Origin: Streptomyces sp. NBC_01304
GTDB taxonomy: Bacteria; Actinomycetota; Actinomycetes; Streptomycetales; Streptomycetaceae
DNA: 64,000 bases
Direction: 5' to 3'
NCBI RefSeq assembly: GCF_035975855.1
Contig: NZ_CP109055.1
Location: 7,812,001-7,876,000, forward strand
Part shown: piece by piece, positions 57,401 through 64,000 of the stretch
Layout of the letters: every line of letters starts with the position of its first letter
Numbering within the stretch: the first letter of the stretch is position 1
Made by a program: the position numbers and the translations under genes
Notes under the pieces: model-generated
The model's input: the letters and a program-made list of their open reading frames with translations, nothing else
Told to the model about the DNA's origin: nothing
Databases searched by the model: none

Positions 57401-59066
57401 CGTCCCGGAGGCGATCTTCGCGGATGCCCCGGAGCAGGACACGGACTTCGCGCTGCAGCCGCCGCTGGACGCTGAACTGCCACCGGTCGCGGACACGCCC
57501 GTCGCAGGCGAGCTCCTCCGGCCGACGACGCTCACCCCGGCCCCGGCCCCGGTGGTCGACGCCCAGCCGGAGGCCCCCGCGTTCGAGCCGGAGCCCGAGC
57601 CCGCCCCCGAACCCCTCTACGGCCGGGCCCCCAAGCGCTTCCTCCTTCGCCCCGTCCCCCTCGACCCGGCCCCCGCCCCCGGCGCCCACGCCGCCCGCGA
57701 TCTGCGCGGCAAGCGGTTCCTCGTGGTCGGGGACGGCACCCCCGTCGCGCAGGCCGTCGTCACCCGGCTGACCGTCCTCGGGGCGCTCGCCAGGCGCGGC
57801 GAAGGAGAGCCCGACGAAGGCGCCCTCGACGGGCTGATCCACCTCGGCGCGCTCTCCGGTCAGGAGCCCGCCCTGCCCGCCGCCTTCCCCGTGTTCAAGG
57901 ACGCGCTGCGGCGCAGCCCCCGCTGGCTGCTCGCCGCCACGCACACCGGGGACACCAGCGGCCTCGCCGGGTTCTTCCGTACGGTCGCCCGCGAGTACCC
58001 GGACACCGTCGCCCGCACCGTCGAACTCGACCCCGCCCGGAGCCCCGCCGACCAGGCCGAGGCCCTCGTCGAGGAGCTCCTGGCGCCCGACCGCGAGCCG
58101 GTCGTCCTGCGCACGGACGGCACGAGGCGCGGTCTTCAGCCGTACGAGACGCACCTCGGACTGCTCGCCACCGCGGGCTCGGGACCGGCCGGCACCGGCA
58201 TCGCGGAGGCCGCCGTCCTCGGGCTCGGCCCGGAGTCTGTCGTCGTCCTCGCCGGTGGCGCCCGCGGCATCACCGCCCGCTTCGCGATCACCCTCGCGGC
58301 CGCGGCCCGCTGCCGCATCGAACTCCTCGGGCGTACGGAACTCCCGGACGGACCCGAAGAATTCGCCGACGCCCGCACCAAGCCCGAACTCCGCGCCGCC
58401 CTCGCCGCCCGCGGCGGCATGCGCCCCGCCGAGATCGAGCGCACCGCGTCCCGCATCCTCGCCCAGCGCGAGGTCGCCTCCACCCTCGCCGAGATCCACG
58501 ACGTGGGCGGCCAGGCCGGCTACCGCGCGGTCGACCTGCGCGACGCGGAGGCCGTCCAGCAGGCGGTCAAGGAGACGTACGCGACGTACGGGCGCATCGA
58601 CGGAGTCGTCCACGCGGCCGGCGTCATCGAGGACCGCCTGGTGGCCGACAAGGACCCCGACTCCTTCGAGCGGGTCTACGGCACCAAGGTCGACGGCGCC
58701 CGCACCCTCCTCGCCGCCCTGCACCGACTGCCCCAACTCCCGCGTTTCGCGGTCCTGTTCGGCTCCATCTCGGCCGTCTACGGCAACCGCGGCCAGATCG
58801 ACTACGCCGCCGCCAACGACGCGCTCGCCCGTCTGGGCCGCCGCTGGCGCGAGGCCACCGGGAGCCGGACGCTCACCGTCCACTGGGGGCCCTGGGCGCC
58901 GACCGGCGCGCACGGCGGCATGGTCAGCCCGGAGCTGGGCCGCGAGTACGCGCGCCGCGGCATCGAGCTGATCGACCCCGAGGAGGGCGTGCTCGCCCTG
59001 CTGCGGGAGCTCGCCTGGGGCGAGGGGTACGAGGACGAGGTCGTCTACACCGCTTCGGGTTGGTGA
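51411..59066 (+). CDS. PUFA-synthase-like type I PKS: NPD-NPD-KS-AT-ACP-ACP-KR
   Basis: A 2551-residue megasynthase. Domain order by position: two tandem 2-nitropropane-dioxygenase/PfaD-like enoylreductase folds (about 1-245 with RGSECGG near 124, and 270-560 with FEGAECGGHIGP near 415); ketosynthase 653-1093 (Cys840 in VDAACASSL, EAHGTGT, GHTKCAAG); acyltransferase 1203-1535 (Ser1291 in AGHSYGE, FHSP); two ACPs (Ser1720 and Ser1864, both VDSIK); a Pro/Glu-rich linker; and ketoreductase about 2275-2540 (GGARGI, Tyr2465). ACPs of the DSIK type and a PfaD-like reductase are hallmarks of PUFA synthases. All catalytic residues look intact. GTG 51411 was chosen because AGAGGAG (51395-51401) is correctly spaced. 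Confidence 0.9.
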   Translation: MTHTVIGVSPFGEPDARLATAVSRAGGLGLLDLGAGDRRAREALALARQWAPGAFGVRVPAHCALPPAELASPDGPHTVLLAPDAPWPIGQIKAELPDVRVFAEVRSSAEALAAAREGAVGLVVRGSECGGPCGELSTFVLLQRVLHAVPDIPAWACGGIGPHTAAAAVVAGARGVVLDVQLALLDEAQVKPAVGALLRTADGSETVVVDGRRQLDRRRPGLAAELREARLPLGQDAFLAARFADRYGTVGRALAAVEAGIDAAVRSDGSALRGGSAMCRALGTALPVAQGPMTRVSDQARFASAVADGGGLPFIALALAGAPQTRTVLEQTRAALGERPWGVGILGFAPEEVRTAQLEAVRELRPTHVIIAGGRPSQAADLEADGIRTFLHVPSPGLLGQFLSAGARRFVFEGAECGGHIGPRNSFPLWEAQLAVLEDFLDATPDVDPQDLQVLFAGGIHDERSAAMVAALATSLTGRGVAVGVLMGTAYLFTEEAVDCGAIRPLFQRAVLAAESTALLHTAPGHATRCVPSAFSDAYQQLKDELREQGVPERQAWEELERLNVGRLRIASKGIERVGDELVDVDEQRQLSEGMFMAGEVAVLRSETTTIADLHHQVADRAADFYKRRTALVLRAEAEQAVEAEVPATPESLDIAVVGMACMFPGAPDLPAYWQQILSGADAVTEVPDSRWDATLHYGDDAEAHDISASKWGGFLPRIPFDPLAYGIPPTSLASIEPVQLLALEAARRALADAGLDKRDFPRERTCVVFGAEAGSDTSNATTLRTVLPSYVGRLPEEIAAQLPKLTEDSFPGMLANVISGRIANRLDLGGANYTVDAACASSLTAVDVACKELMSGAADVALCGGADLHNGINDYLLFSSVHALSPTGRCRTFDSSADGIALGEGVACVVLKRLSDAERDGDRVYAVIKGVGAASDGRSLGLTAPRPEGQRAAVERAYAQARISPAEVGLIEAHGTGTVVGDRTELGTLSQVFEDAGAEPGKCVVGSVKSQIGHTKCAAGLAGLIKTALALHTGVRPPTLHVREPNTAWSATSSPFAFHQRALPWAEPAGQRIAGVSAFGFGGANFHVVLRGYEAGAPPRQGADAWPAELFVLRTGAAAEELLKLCAKNDQAGRPWRLRDLALTAARRAEGPGGPGMLGAVVADSLDELPVLVRKLIDGEQAAGVFPAGEPAPEQGENKVAFLFPGQGSQRPGMLAELFAAFPETQRHLRGIPADALFPPMAFNDAQRLAQRVRLTDTRCAQPAIGAVSLAAYDVLTGFGVRPDMAAGHSYGELVALCAAGALDPAALGGLSRERAESILAATGPEGADPGTMAAVLASAEEVSRVLAETGLADQVVPANHNAPAQTVISGPTEAVARAVDALGDAGFSTRPLPVACAFHSPLVAGAVPRFAGALSTYTVRSPEFPVWANLTGTRYPSDPAGVRVHLAEQIGSPVRFTEQIEAMYDAGARVFVEAGPGTVLTGLVGQVLGDRPYTAIPFEPRPDAGLRGHLEALARLVAAGVPVAAGRLFAGRDAVLADPNAVPKLPGWTVDGHLVRTADGAPLPGALQPARRINPSLMRTPETTVNSTNGNGQGTTPSGGPVDERDALLHEFLRNSREMVAAQRDVLISYFGGSAGVAPPGQVVSAVTVAPVMPELVATVVEAAPVAPAVVEAVVAAPEPARVDVLPTVLAVIAERTGYPVEMIEPDLDLEADLSVDSIKRTEIAGELGRRLLGSGVDLRSLPDAELEELTRARTAEGIAQWLRPRVGGASAPVAAPVGAPAPVPVSGSVSGEAQTVLAVLAQHAGAGQSSPVALAAPEVPPADAPVDVAQTVLAVIAERTGYPVEMIEPDLDLEADLSVDSIKRTEIAGELGRRLLGSGVDLRSLPDAELEELTRARTAAGITEWLRARVPGGGAPAVEVVRGSGEPESIPVQGLPEVAAPAVVEPAEPGGFERAESGGFASDPVERDELFEFEADLVEPEEHIGFEPDEPVEIVPEAIFADAPEQDTDFALQPPLDAELPPVADTPVAGELLRPTTLTPAPAPVVDAQPEAPAFEPEPEPAPEPLYGRAPKRFLLRPVPLDPAPAPGAHAARDLRGKRFLVVGDGTPVAQAVVTRLTVLGALARRGEGEPDEGALDGLIHLGALSGQEPALPAAFPVFKDALRRSPRWLLAATHTGDTSGLAGFFRTVAREYPDTVARTVELDPARSPADQAEALVEELLAPDREPVVLRTDGTRRGLQPYETHLGLLATAGSGPAGTGIAEAAVLGLGPESVVVLAGGARGITARFAITLAAAARCRIELLGRTELPDGPEEFADARTKPELRAALAARGGMRPAEIERTASRILAQREVASTLAEIHDVGGQAGYRAVDLRDAEAVQQAVKETYATYGRIDGVVHAAGVIEDRLVADKDPDSFERVYGTKVDGARTLLAALHRLPQLPRFAVLFGSISAVYGNRGQIDYAAANDALARLGRRWREATGSRTLTVHWGPWAPTGAHGGMVSPELGREYARRGIELIDPEEGVLALLRELAWGEGYEDEVVYTASGW
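56484..57112 (+). repeat. Near-identical ACP duplication (two 197-198-bp copies, period 432 bp)
   Basis: 56484-56681 and 56916-57112 are almost the same: I count only a few differences at the DNA level over the ACP helix II-III region, mostly third-codon positions. The 235 bp between them code for a Pro/Ala/Val linker that is not repeated. Such identity points to recent duplication or ongoing gene conversion of the ACPs. Confidence 0.9.
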
Positions 59067-59119
59067 GCCGCCGCGATGACACCTGCCGATGCGAGACCTG
59101 CCGATAGGGACCTGTCGAC

Positions 59120-62100
59120 GTGAGACCTCAAGAACCCGTCGCCATCGTCGGGATGGCGGTGACGCTGCCCGGCGCCGGTGACCTGGAGACGTACTGGCGC
59201 AATCTCGTGGACGGCGTGGACGCCATCTCCGAGGTGCCGAAGGCCCGTTGGGACGCGGACACGTACTACGACCCGGCGGGCGGGCGGCCCGACGCGATCT
59301 ACTGCCGGCGCGGCGGTTTCGTCGACGGCCTCGCCGACTTCGACCCGACGGCCTTCGGCGTGATGCCGGACTCGGTCCCCGGGACCGAACCCGACCAGCT
59401 GATCGCCCTGCGCACCGCCGCGGCCGCGCTCGCCGACGCGGGTGGCTCGCTGCCCGACGACCGCTCCCGGGTGGGTGTGGTCCTCGGCCGAGGCGGCTAT
59501 CTCACCGACGGGCTCGCGCGGCTCGATCAGAGGGTCCGTACGTCCGGCCAACTGGTGCGTACGCTCCGGGAGTTGCTGCCCGAGCTCGGCGAGGAGCGGC
59601 TCGACCAGGTCCGTACGGCCTTCTCGGCGGCGCTCGGCGGGGCGGACAGCCCCGAGTCGGTGATCGGCCTCGTGCCCAACTTCGCCGCATCCCGCATCGC
59701 CAACCGCCTCGACCTGCGCGGCCCCGCCTACACGGTCGACGCGGCCTGCGCCTCGTCCCTGGTCGCCCTCGACCAGGCCATCGCGGAGCTGGCCGCGGGC
59801 CGCTGCGACGTGATGCTCGCGGGCGGTGTCCACCACTGCCACGACATCACCCTGTGGTCGGTCTTCAGCCAGCTCCGAGCCCTCTCGCCCTCCGGGCGCA
59901 GCCGCCCCTTCCATCGGGACGCGGACGGCGTGTTGATGGGTGAGGGCACGGGCGTGGTCGTCCTCAAGCGGCTCGCGGACGCGGAGCGCGACGGGGACCG
60001 GGTGTACGCGGTCGTACGCGGTGTCGGCGTCGCCGGTGACGGGCGCGCGGCCTCCCTGGTCAACCCCGACCCAGGCGGCCAGGCCCGCGCGGTCCGCCTC
60101 GCCTGGGCGGCGGCGGGCCTCGACCCTTCGGCGCCCGGTTCGCTGGGCCTCCTGGAGGCGCACGGCACGGGTACGCCCAGCGGGGACGGGGCCGAAATGG
60201 CCACGCTGGCCGAGGTGTTCGGGCGCTCCTCGTCCCCGGACGCGGTGATCGGCTCGGTCAAGTCGATGATCGGCCACACGATGCCTGCGGCGGGCGTGGC
60301 GGGTCTGGTCAAGGCGGCCCTTGCGATCCATCGGGGCGTACTGCTGCCCACCTTGCACTGTGAGGATCCGCATCCGGCGCTGCTGGAGACAAGGTTCAGG
60401 CCTGCTGCGCAGGCGCGGCCCTGGGAGGGGGAGGTCCGCAGGGCGGCGGTGAATGCATTCGGCTTCGGCGGGATCAATGCTCACGTCGTGCTGGAGGGGG
60501 TGGCAGGGGGAAAATCAGCCCCTCCGGCGTTTGAGGAGCGGGGTCCGGGGCGGAGCCCCGTGACGCTGAGGCAGACAAAGCCCATGGAGGTGGCCGAGCC
60601 TCCGGCTCTTCTGCGCCTGGCGGCAGCCACCCCGCAGGAGCTCGCCCGGCTCCTCGACGCGGACGATGCCGCGCTGCGGGCCATGCCCGCTCCCGGCGCC
60701 GACGCGGGCCCCTCTCGGGTCGCCATCCTGGACCCCACCCCCCGCCGCCTGGCCCTGGCCCGGAAAGCGGCAGCGCAATCCCGTGCCTGGGGTGGGCGCA
60801 GTGACGTATGGCTGGCGCCCGAGCCCCTGCTCGGACCCGGCGGAGGGAAGACCGCCTTCCTCTTCCCCGGCCTGGAGGCCGACTTCGAGCCGCGCGCGGA
60901 CGACATCGCCGCCCACTTCGGGCTGGCCCGGCCCGACTGGCAGGACGCCCGCGTCGGCGATGTGGCCGAGCACGGTGCGGCCGTCGTCGGCCTCGGGCGG
61001 CTGCTCGCCGACGCGCTCGCCCGGACGGGCATCGCCCCGGACGCCGTGGCCGGGCACAGCGTGGGGGAGTGGACCGCGATGGTGGTCGGCGGGATGTTCG
61101 ACGACGCCGAAGTGGACGCGTTCCTGAGGGACTTCGACCCCTCCGTGCTGCGCGTACCGGGCCTCGCCTTCGCCGCGTTCGGCGCGCCCGCCGAGCAGGT
61201 CGAGGCGGCGCTGCCCGCGTTCCCCGGAGCCGTCCTGTCCCACGACAACGCCCCGCGCCAGTCCATCGCCTGCGGCCCCCGCGACCAGGTCGAGGCCCTC
61301 GCGGAACGGCTGCGCGGCGAGGGCGTCCTGGGCCAGGTGCTGCCCTTCGAGTCGGGCTTCCACACGCCGATGCTGGCCCCGTACCTGGGCCCGATCGAGC
61401 AGGCCTCGCTCGGCTTCACACTGAGCCGTTCGCGGGTGCCGGTCTGGTCGGGCACGACCGCGGCCCCCTTCCCGGAGGGCGACGCCGCCGTGCGGGCCCT
61501 GTTCCTGCGCCACCTCCTGGAACCGGTCCGCTTCCGCGGCCTCACCAGGTCCCTGTACGACGCCGGCTTCAGGGCCTTCGTCCAACTGGGCACGGGCCAG
61601 CTCCCGGCCCTCGTCGGCGACACCCTCGCCGACGCGCCCCACCTGTCCCTGACCGCGAACTCGCCCCGCCACAGCGGGCTTTCGCAACTTCTCCGGGTGG
61701 CGGCGGGCCTGTGGACGTACGGCGAGGCCCCGGACTTCGACGCGCTCGATCCGACCTTTGATTCAGCCCGTCCGGCTCCTCACTCAGCCTGTCCGGCGTT
61801 TGAGGACACCGCCCGAAGGGCGGAAGGCTTCGCAGAATCTCGGGAAGGGGCGGGGAGGGGAACAAGAAGGCCCGACCCGACCCGCGCGGTACCGATCACC
61901 CTGGGCTCCAGCCTCGTCTCCCTCGACACGGCGACCCGCGACAACCTGCGCGGCGCACTCGCGAGGAGCGCCCCCGCAGACCGCGCCCAGGGCGAACTCG
62001 CCGCCGTGGCGGCCAAGTTCCCGGCCGCGGCGGAACTGCACGCACTGCTCACGGAGACGGCCCAGACCGCAGCGGCCCTCTTCGCCGCGGGCCAGGGCCA

Positions 62101-63781
62101 GGGCCAGGATCAGGGCCGGCCCCCAGCCGTGCTCGCGGCCCCGCCGGCCCCACCGGCGCCCCGCCCCGAAAGCCGGCCCCGGCCCGCCGGCCCCCTCCAC
62201 ATCTCCACCACGACCATGCCCTACCTCCTCGACCACTGCTTCTTCCAGCAGCCCCCCGACTGGCCCGACCTCGCCGACCGCTGGCCGGTCCTCCCCGCGA
62301 CCACGATGGTCCAGCTCATGATCGACGCCGTGCCCGGACAGGGCGGGCGCGAGGGCGTCACCGTCGCCGTCGAGGACGCGCGGTTCCTGGAGTGGGTCGT
62401 CGCCGAACCCGCCGTCGACGTAGAGATCAAGACGCACCCCGCCGGCCCCGGCAGGCACACCGTCGAGTTCGGCCGCCACGCCCGCGCCACGCTGCGTACG
62501 GCGGCAACGTACGAGCAGCAACCGGCCGGCGCCCCCTGGCCGGTCCCCGGCGACGAGCGGCAACCCACCGTCTCCGCCGAGGAGATGTACGACGAGCGCT
62601 GGATGTTCCACGGCCCGCTCTTCCGCGGCGTCACCCGGATCACCGCCCTCGGCGACCGCCACGTCCGCGGCGTGCTCACCGCGCCCCCGGCGCCCGGCGC
62701 ACTCCTCGACAACGTGGGCCAGCTGCTCGGGTACTGGCTGATGGCCTCCCGCAGCGACCGCACCGTCGTCTTCCCGGTCGGCATCAAGGAGCTCCGCCTG
62801 CACGGCCCGCACCCCGCCCCCGGCACCGCGCTCGACTGCCACATCCGGGTCACCGCGCTCACCGAGACCGTCCTTGAGGCGGACGTCCAGCTCGTCCGCG
62901 ACGGCCAGGTCTGGGCCGAGATCCGCGGCTGGCAGGACCGGCGCTTCGACTCGCCGGAGCAGACCGAGGCGGTCAAGCGGAAGCCCGCCGAGCACACCCT
63001 GTCCGAGACGCAGCCCGGCGACTGGCAGCTCGTCTTCGAGTACTGGCCCGACCCGGCCTCGCGCGAGCTGTTCATGCGCAACCAGCTGGCCGGCGACGAG
63101 CGCACCCAGTACGCCCAGCACCCCCCGCGCGGCAAGCGCCAGTGGCTGCTCGGCCGGATCGCCGCCAAGGACGCGGTACGCCGCCACCTGTGGGCCCACG
63201 GCGAGCCGGGGCCGATCTACCCCTCCGAGGTCCGGGTCGTCAACGAGCCCAGCGGCCGGCCGCGCCCCGAGGGCGTGCACCGGCGGCAACTGCCGCCGCT
63301 GGAACTCTCGTTGGCGCACTGCGGCGAGGCCGCCGTCGCCCTGGCGCGGCCGCACGACGCCGCCGGGAACGGCGTCGGTGTCGGCATCGACATCGAGGAG
63401 ATCGTGGAGCGCCCGGAGTCGACGTACGACGCCGTGCTCGCGCCCGCCGAACGCGCCCTGTTCCGCGAGTTCGGCGGCGGGCCCGAGTGGCTGACCCGGT
63501 TCTGGGCCGCCAAGGAGGCCGCGGCCAAGGCCGAGGGCACCGGGATGGGCGGCCGGCCCCGGGACTTCACCGTCGTCGCGGTGACCGGGGACGCCCTCGA
63601 TGTCCGTACGCCCTCCGGCCGCGTACGCCGCGTACGGCACACGGTGACCGCCAACCCGCCCGGCCTGCCCGCCAGGACGTACGCCGTCGCCTGGACGGTC
63701 GGTACCACCGCCCCGGATGCCCCCACCGATCCCGCCGACTCCGCCGACTCCGCCGACTCCGAGGAGAACACCGCCCCATGA
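59120..63781 (+). CDS. PUFA-synthase-like type I PKS: KS-AT-DH-PPTase
   Basis: A 1553-residue protein. The ketosynthase is at about 3-458 (Cys210 in VDAACASSL, EAHGTGT, GHTMPAAG) and is intact rather than a chain-length-factor type. The acyltransferase is at about 575-870 (Ser647 in AGHSVGEW, GFHTP). The dehydratase-type double hot dog is at about 1030-1300 (His1039 in LLDHCFFQQP, then MYDERWMFHGPLFRGV). A C-terminal Sfp-type phosphopantetheinyl transferase is at about 1340-1530 (GVGIDIEEI, FWAAKEAAAKAEGTGM). It would supply the dehydration step and activate the ACPs of both PKS proteins. Two linkers (about 465-480 and 880-915) are coded by intergenic-type palindromic repeats. GTG 59120 lies 53 bp after the first PKS; the SD is AGGGACC. 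The stop overlaps the next ACP start (ATGA). Confidence 0.9.
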   Translation: MRPQEPVAIVGMAVTLPGAGDLETYWRNLVDGVDAISEVPKARWDADTYYDPAGGRPDAIYCRRGGFVDGLADFDPTAFGVMPDSVPGTEPDQLIALRTAAAALADAGGSLPDDRSRVGVVLGRGGYLTDGLARLDQRVRTSGQLVRTLRELLPELGEERLDQVRTAFSAALGGADSPESVIGLVPNFAASRIANRLDLRGPAYTVDAACASSLVALDQAIAELAAGRCDVMLAGGVHHCHDITLWSVFSQLRALSPSGRSRPFHRDADGVLMGEGTGVVVLKRLADAERDGDRVYAVVRGVGVAGDGRAASLVNPDPGGQARAVRLAWAAAGLDPSAPGSLGLLEAHGTGTPSGDGAEMATLAEVFGRSSSPDAVIGSVKSMIGHTMPAAGVAGLVKAALAIHRGVLLPTLHCEDPHPALLETRFRPAAQARPWEGEVRRAAVNAFGFGGINAHVVLEGVAGGKSAPPAFEERGPGRSPVTLRQTKPMEVAEPPALLRLAAATPQELARLLDADDAALRAMPAPGADAGPSRVAILDPTPRRLALARKAAAQSRAWGGRSDVWLAPEPLLGPGGGKTAFLFPGLEADFEPRADDIAAHFGLARPDWQDARVGDVAEHGAAVVGLGRLLADALARTGIAPDAVAGHSVGEWTAMVVGGMFDDAEVDAFLRDFDPSVLRVPGLAFAAFGAPAEQVEAALPAFPGAVLSHDNAPRQSIACGPRDQVEALAERLRGEGVLGQVLPFESGFHTPMLAPYLGPIEQASLGFTLSRSRVPVWSGTTAAPFPEGDAAVRALFLRHLLEPVRFRGLTRSLYDAGFRAFVQLGTGQLPALVGDTLADAPHLSLTANSPRHSGLSQLLRVAAGLWTYGEAPDFDALDPTFDSARPAPHSACPAFEDTARRAEGFAESREGAGRGTRRPDPTRAVPITLGSSLVSLDTATRDNLRGALARSAPADRAQGELAAVAAKFPAAAELHALLTETAQTAAALFAAGQGQGQDQGRPPAVLAAPPAPPAPRPESRPRPAGPLHISTTTMPYLLDHCFFQQPPDWPDLADRWPVLPATTMVQLMIDAVPGQGGREGVTVAVEDARFLEWVVAEPAVDVEIKTHPAGPGRHTVEFGRHARATLRTAATYEQQPAGAPWPVPGDERQPTVSAEEMYDERWMFHGPLFRGVTRITALGDRHVRGVLTAPPAPGALLDNVGQLLGYWLMASRSDRTVVFPVGIKELRLHGPHPAPGTALDCHIRVTALTETVLEADVQLVRDGQVWAEIRGWQDRRFDSPEQTEAVKRKPAEHTLSETQPGDWQLVFEYWPDPASRELFMRNQLAGDERTQYAQHPPRGKRQWLLGRIAAKDAVRRHLWAHGEPGPIYPSEVRVVNEPSGRPRPEGVHRRQLPPLELSLAHCGEAAVALARPHDAAGNGVGVGIDIEEIVERPESTYDAVLAPAERALFREFGGGPEWLTRFWAAKEAAAKAEGTGMGGRPRDFTVVAVTGDALDVRTPSGRVRRVRHTVTANPPGLPARTYAVAWTVGTTAPDAPTDPADSADSADSEENTAP
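60515..60560 (+). repeat. Intergenic-type palindromic repeat inside the PKS gene (KS-AT linker)
   Basis: TCAGCCCCTCCGGCGTTTGA (from 60515) followed by GGAGCGGGGTCCGGGGCGGA and a CCCCG end is a repeat type I know from Streptomyces intergenic regions. Here it is read in frame as SAPPAFEERGPGRSP, just after the last KS strand. Confidence 0.75.
61763..61866 (+). repeat. Intergenic-type palindromic repeats inside the PKS gene (AT-DH linker)
   Basis: TCAGCCCGTCCGGC (61763-61776) and TCAGCCTGTCCGGCGTTTGA (61784-61803) are followed by GAGGAC and, further on, CGGGAAGGGGCGGGGAGGGG (to about 61860). The same modules in the same order make the right half of the intergenic palindrome at 20930-21051. Here they are translated as part of the PKS (ARPAPHSACPAFEDTA, then REGAGRGTRR). 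Confidence 0.8.
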
Positions 63782-64000
63782 CCAGCCCCGCGACCCGCAC
63801 CACCCACTCCGTCGTCGGCGAAGACGCCGTACTCGCCGAGATCACCGAGGCCCTGCGTGCGGTCCTCGACGACGTCGAGATCGACGAGGACTTCCCCATC
63901 ACCCTCGACACCCGCTTCGTCGAGGACCTGGACCTGGAGTCCATCGACCTCGTCACCCTCACTGGCGAGCTCAGGCAGCGCTACGGCGAACGCGTCGACT
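63778..64000 (+). CDS. Free-standing acyl carrier protein (5' part, runs off the window)
   Basis: The ATG overlaps the stop of the second PKS (ATGA, 63778-63781), and the frame stays open to the edge, giving 74 codons. It reads as an ACP: EITEALRAVLDDVEIDEDFP, then DTRFVEDLDLESIDLVTLTG, where the Ser of LESIDLV is the phosphopantetheine site, and ELRQRYGERVD as helix III. Unlike the DSIK sites of the large PKS, the motif is ESID, so it probably has a separate task such as loading, priming or product offloading. Translational coupling makes it part of the PKS operon, which continues beyond the window. Confidence 0.85.
   Translation, partial: MTSPATRTTHSVVGEDAVLAEITEALRAVLDDVEIDEDFPITLDTRFVEDLDLESIDLVTLTGELRQRYGERVD

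Noticed and set aside
51393..58913. A 2506-codon open frame antisense to the first PKS
   Set aside because: It is a by-product of strong GC bias at third positions. The translation is low-complexity Gly/Arg/Asp/Val with no domains, while the plus strand encodes intact KS, AT, ACP and KR motifs.
1..64000. CRISPR arrays, tRNA or rRNA genes
   Set aside because: I looked for repeat-spacer periodicity and for conserved tRNA T-loop (GGTTCGANTCC-like) patterns and saw none that hold up; the tandem arrays present have no unique spacers.

Overview
The window is high-GC actinobacterial DNA with strong third-position GC, GTG as well as ATG starts, and many ATGA/GTGA stop-start overlaps. The core gene order is glnA, an RDD protein, a DUF4191 protein, lipA and lipB, then aceE, a GntR regulator, E2, lpdA and pepA, then cobS and cobT. 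From memory, this order and the gene types point to a Streptomyces chromosome; no database search was possible. Two long-range signals fit: GlnR boxes in front of glnA, and palindromic repeats of the kind scattered through Streptomyces genomes.

Layout. 1-9585 is an accessory mix: the end of a fibronectin-III protein, a 165-bp palindromic element, an MBL-fold hydrolase, two GlxA-type AraC regulators, a dienelactone hydrolase gene broken by an inversion, an asparaginase-MFS operon, an ArsR-type regulator, a DJ-1/PfpI protein and an ABM monooxygenase. About 9722-13941 looks like a small, eroded genomic island that used the 3' end of glnA as its attachment site. It carries an FMN-riboswitch operon (a riboflavin synthase-DHBP synthase fusion, a methyltransferase and a truncated thioesterase), unrecognised genes and a CPCC-family remnant. 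13924-38835 is mostly core metabolism: glutamine synthetase, lipoate synthesis, the 2-oxoacid dehydrogenase subunits with their probable GntR regulator, and leucyl aminopeptidase. Several regulators, SDR enzymes, a PP2C phosphatase and a Ser/Thr kinase lie in between.

39135-45703 is a five-gene, translationally coupled exopolysaccharide operon. It encodes an Agd3-like deacetylase, a PelF-like glycosyltransferase, a polytopic membrane protein, a spherulin-4/GH135-like hydrolase and a GH114 lipoprotein. Together these suggest a cationic, galactosamine-rich (Pel- or GAG-like) polymer. 45747-51193 holds cobS and cobT, separated by membrane-protein genes that include an MprF-like protein coupled to a rhomboid-like protein.

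51411-64000 (continuing past the window) is an iterative PUFA-synthase-like PKS locus. The first protein is NPD-NPD-KS-AT-ACP-ACP-KR, the second is KS-AT-DH-PPTase, and a free-standing ACP starts at the end. Every activity for full beta-carbon reduction and for ACP activation is encoded in the two large proteins. The second PKS carries in-frame copies of intergenic-type palindromic repeats as interdomain linkers.
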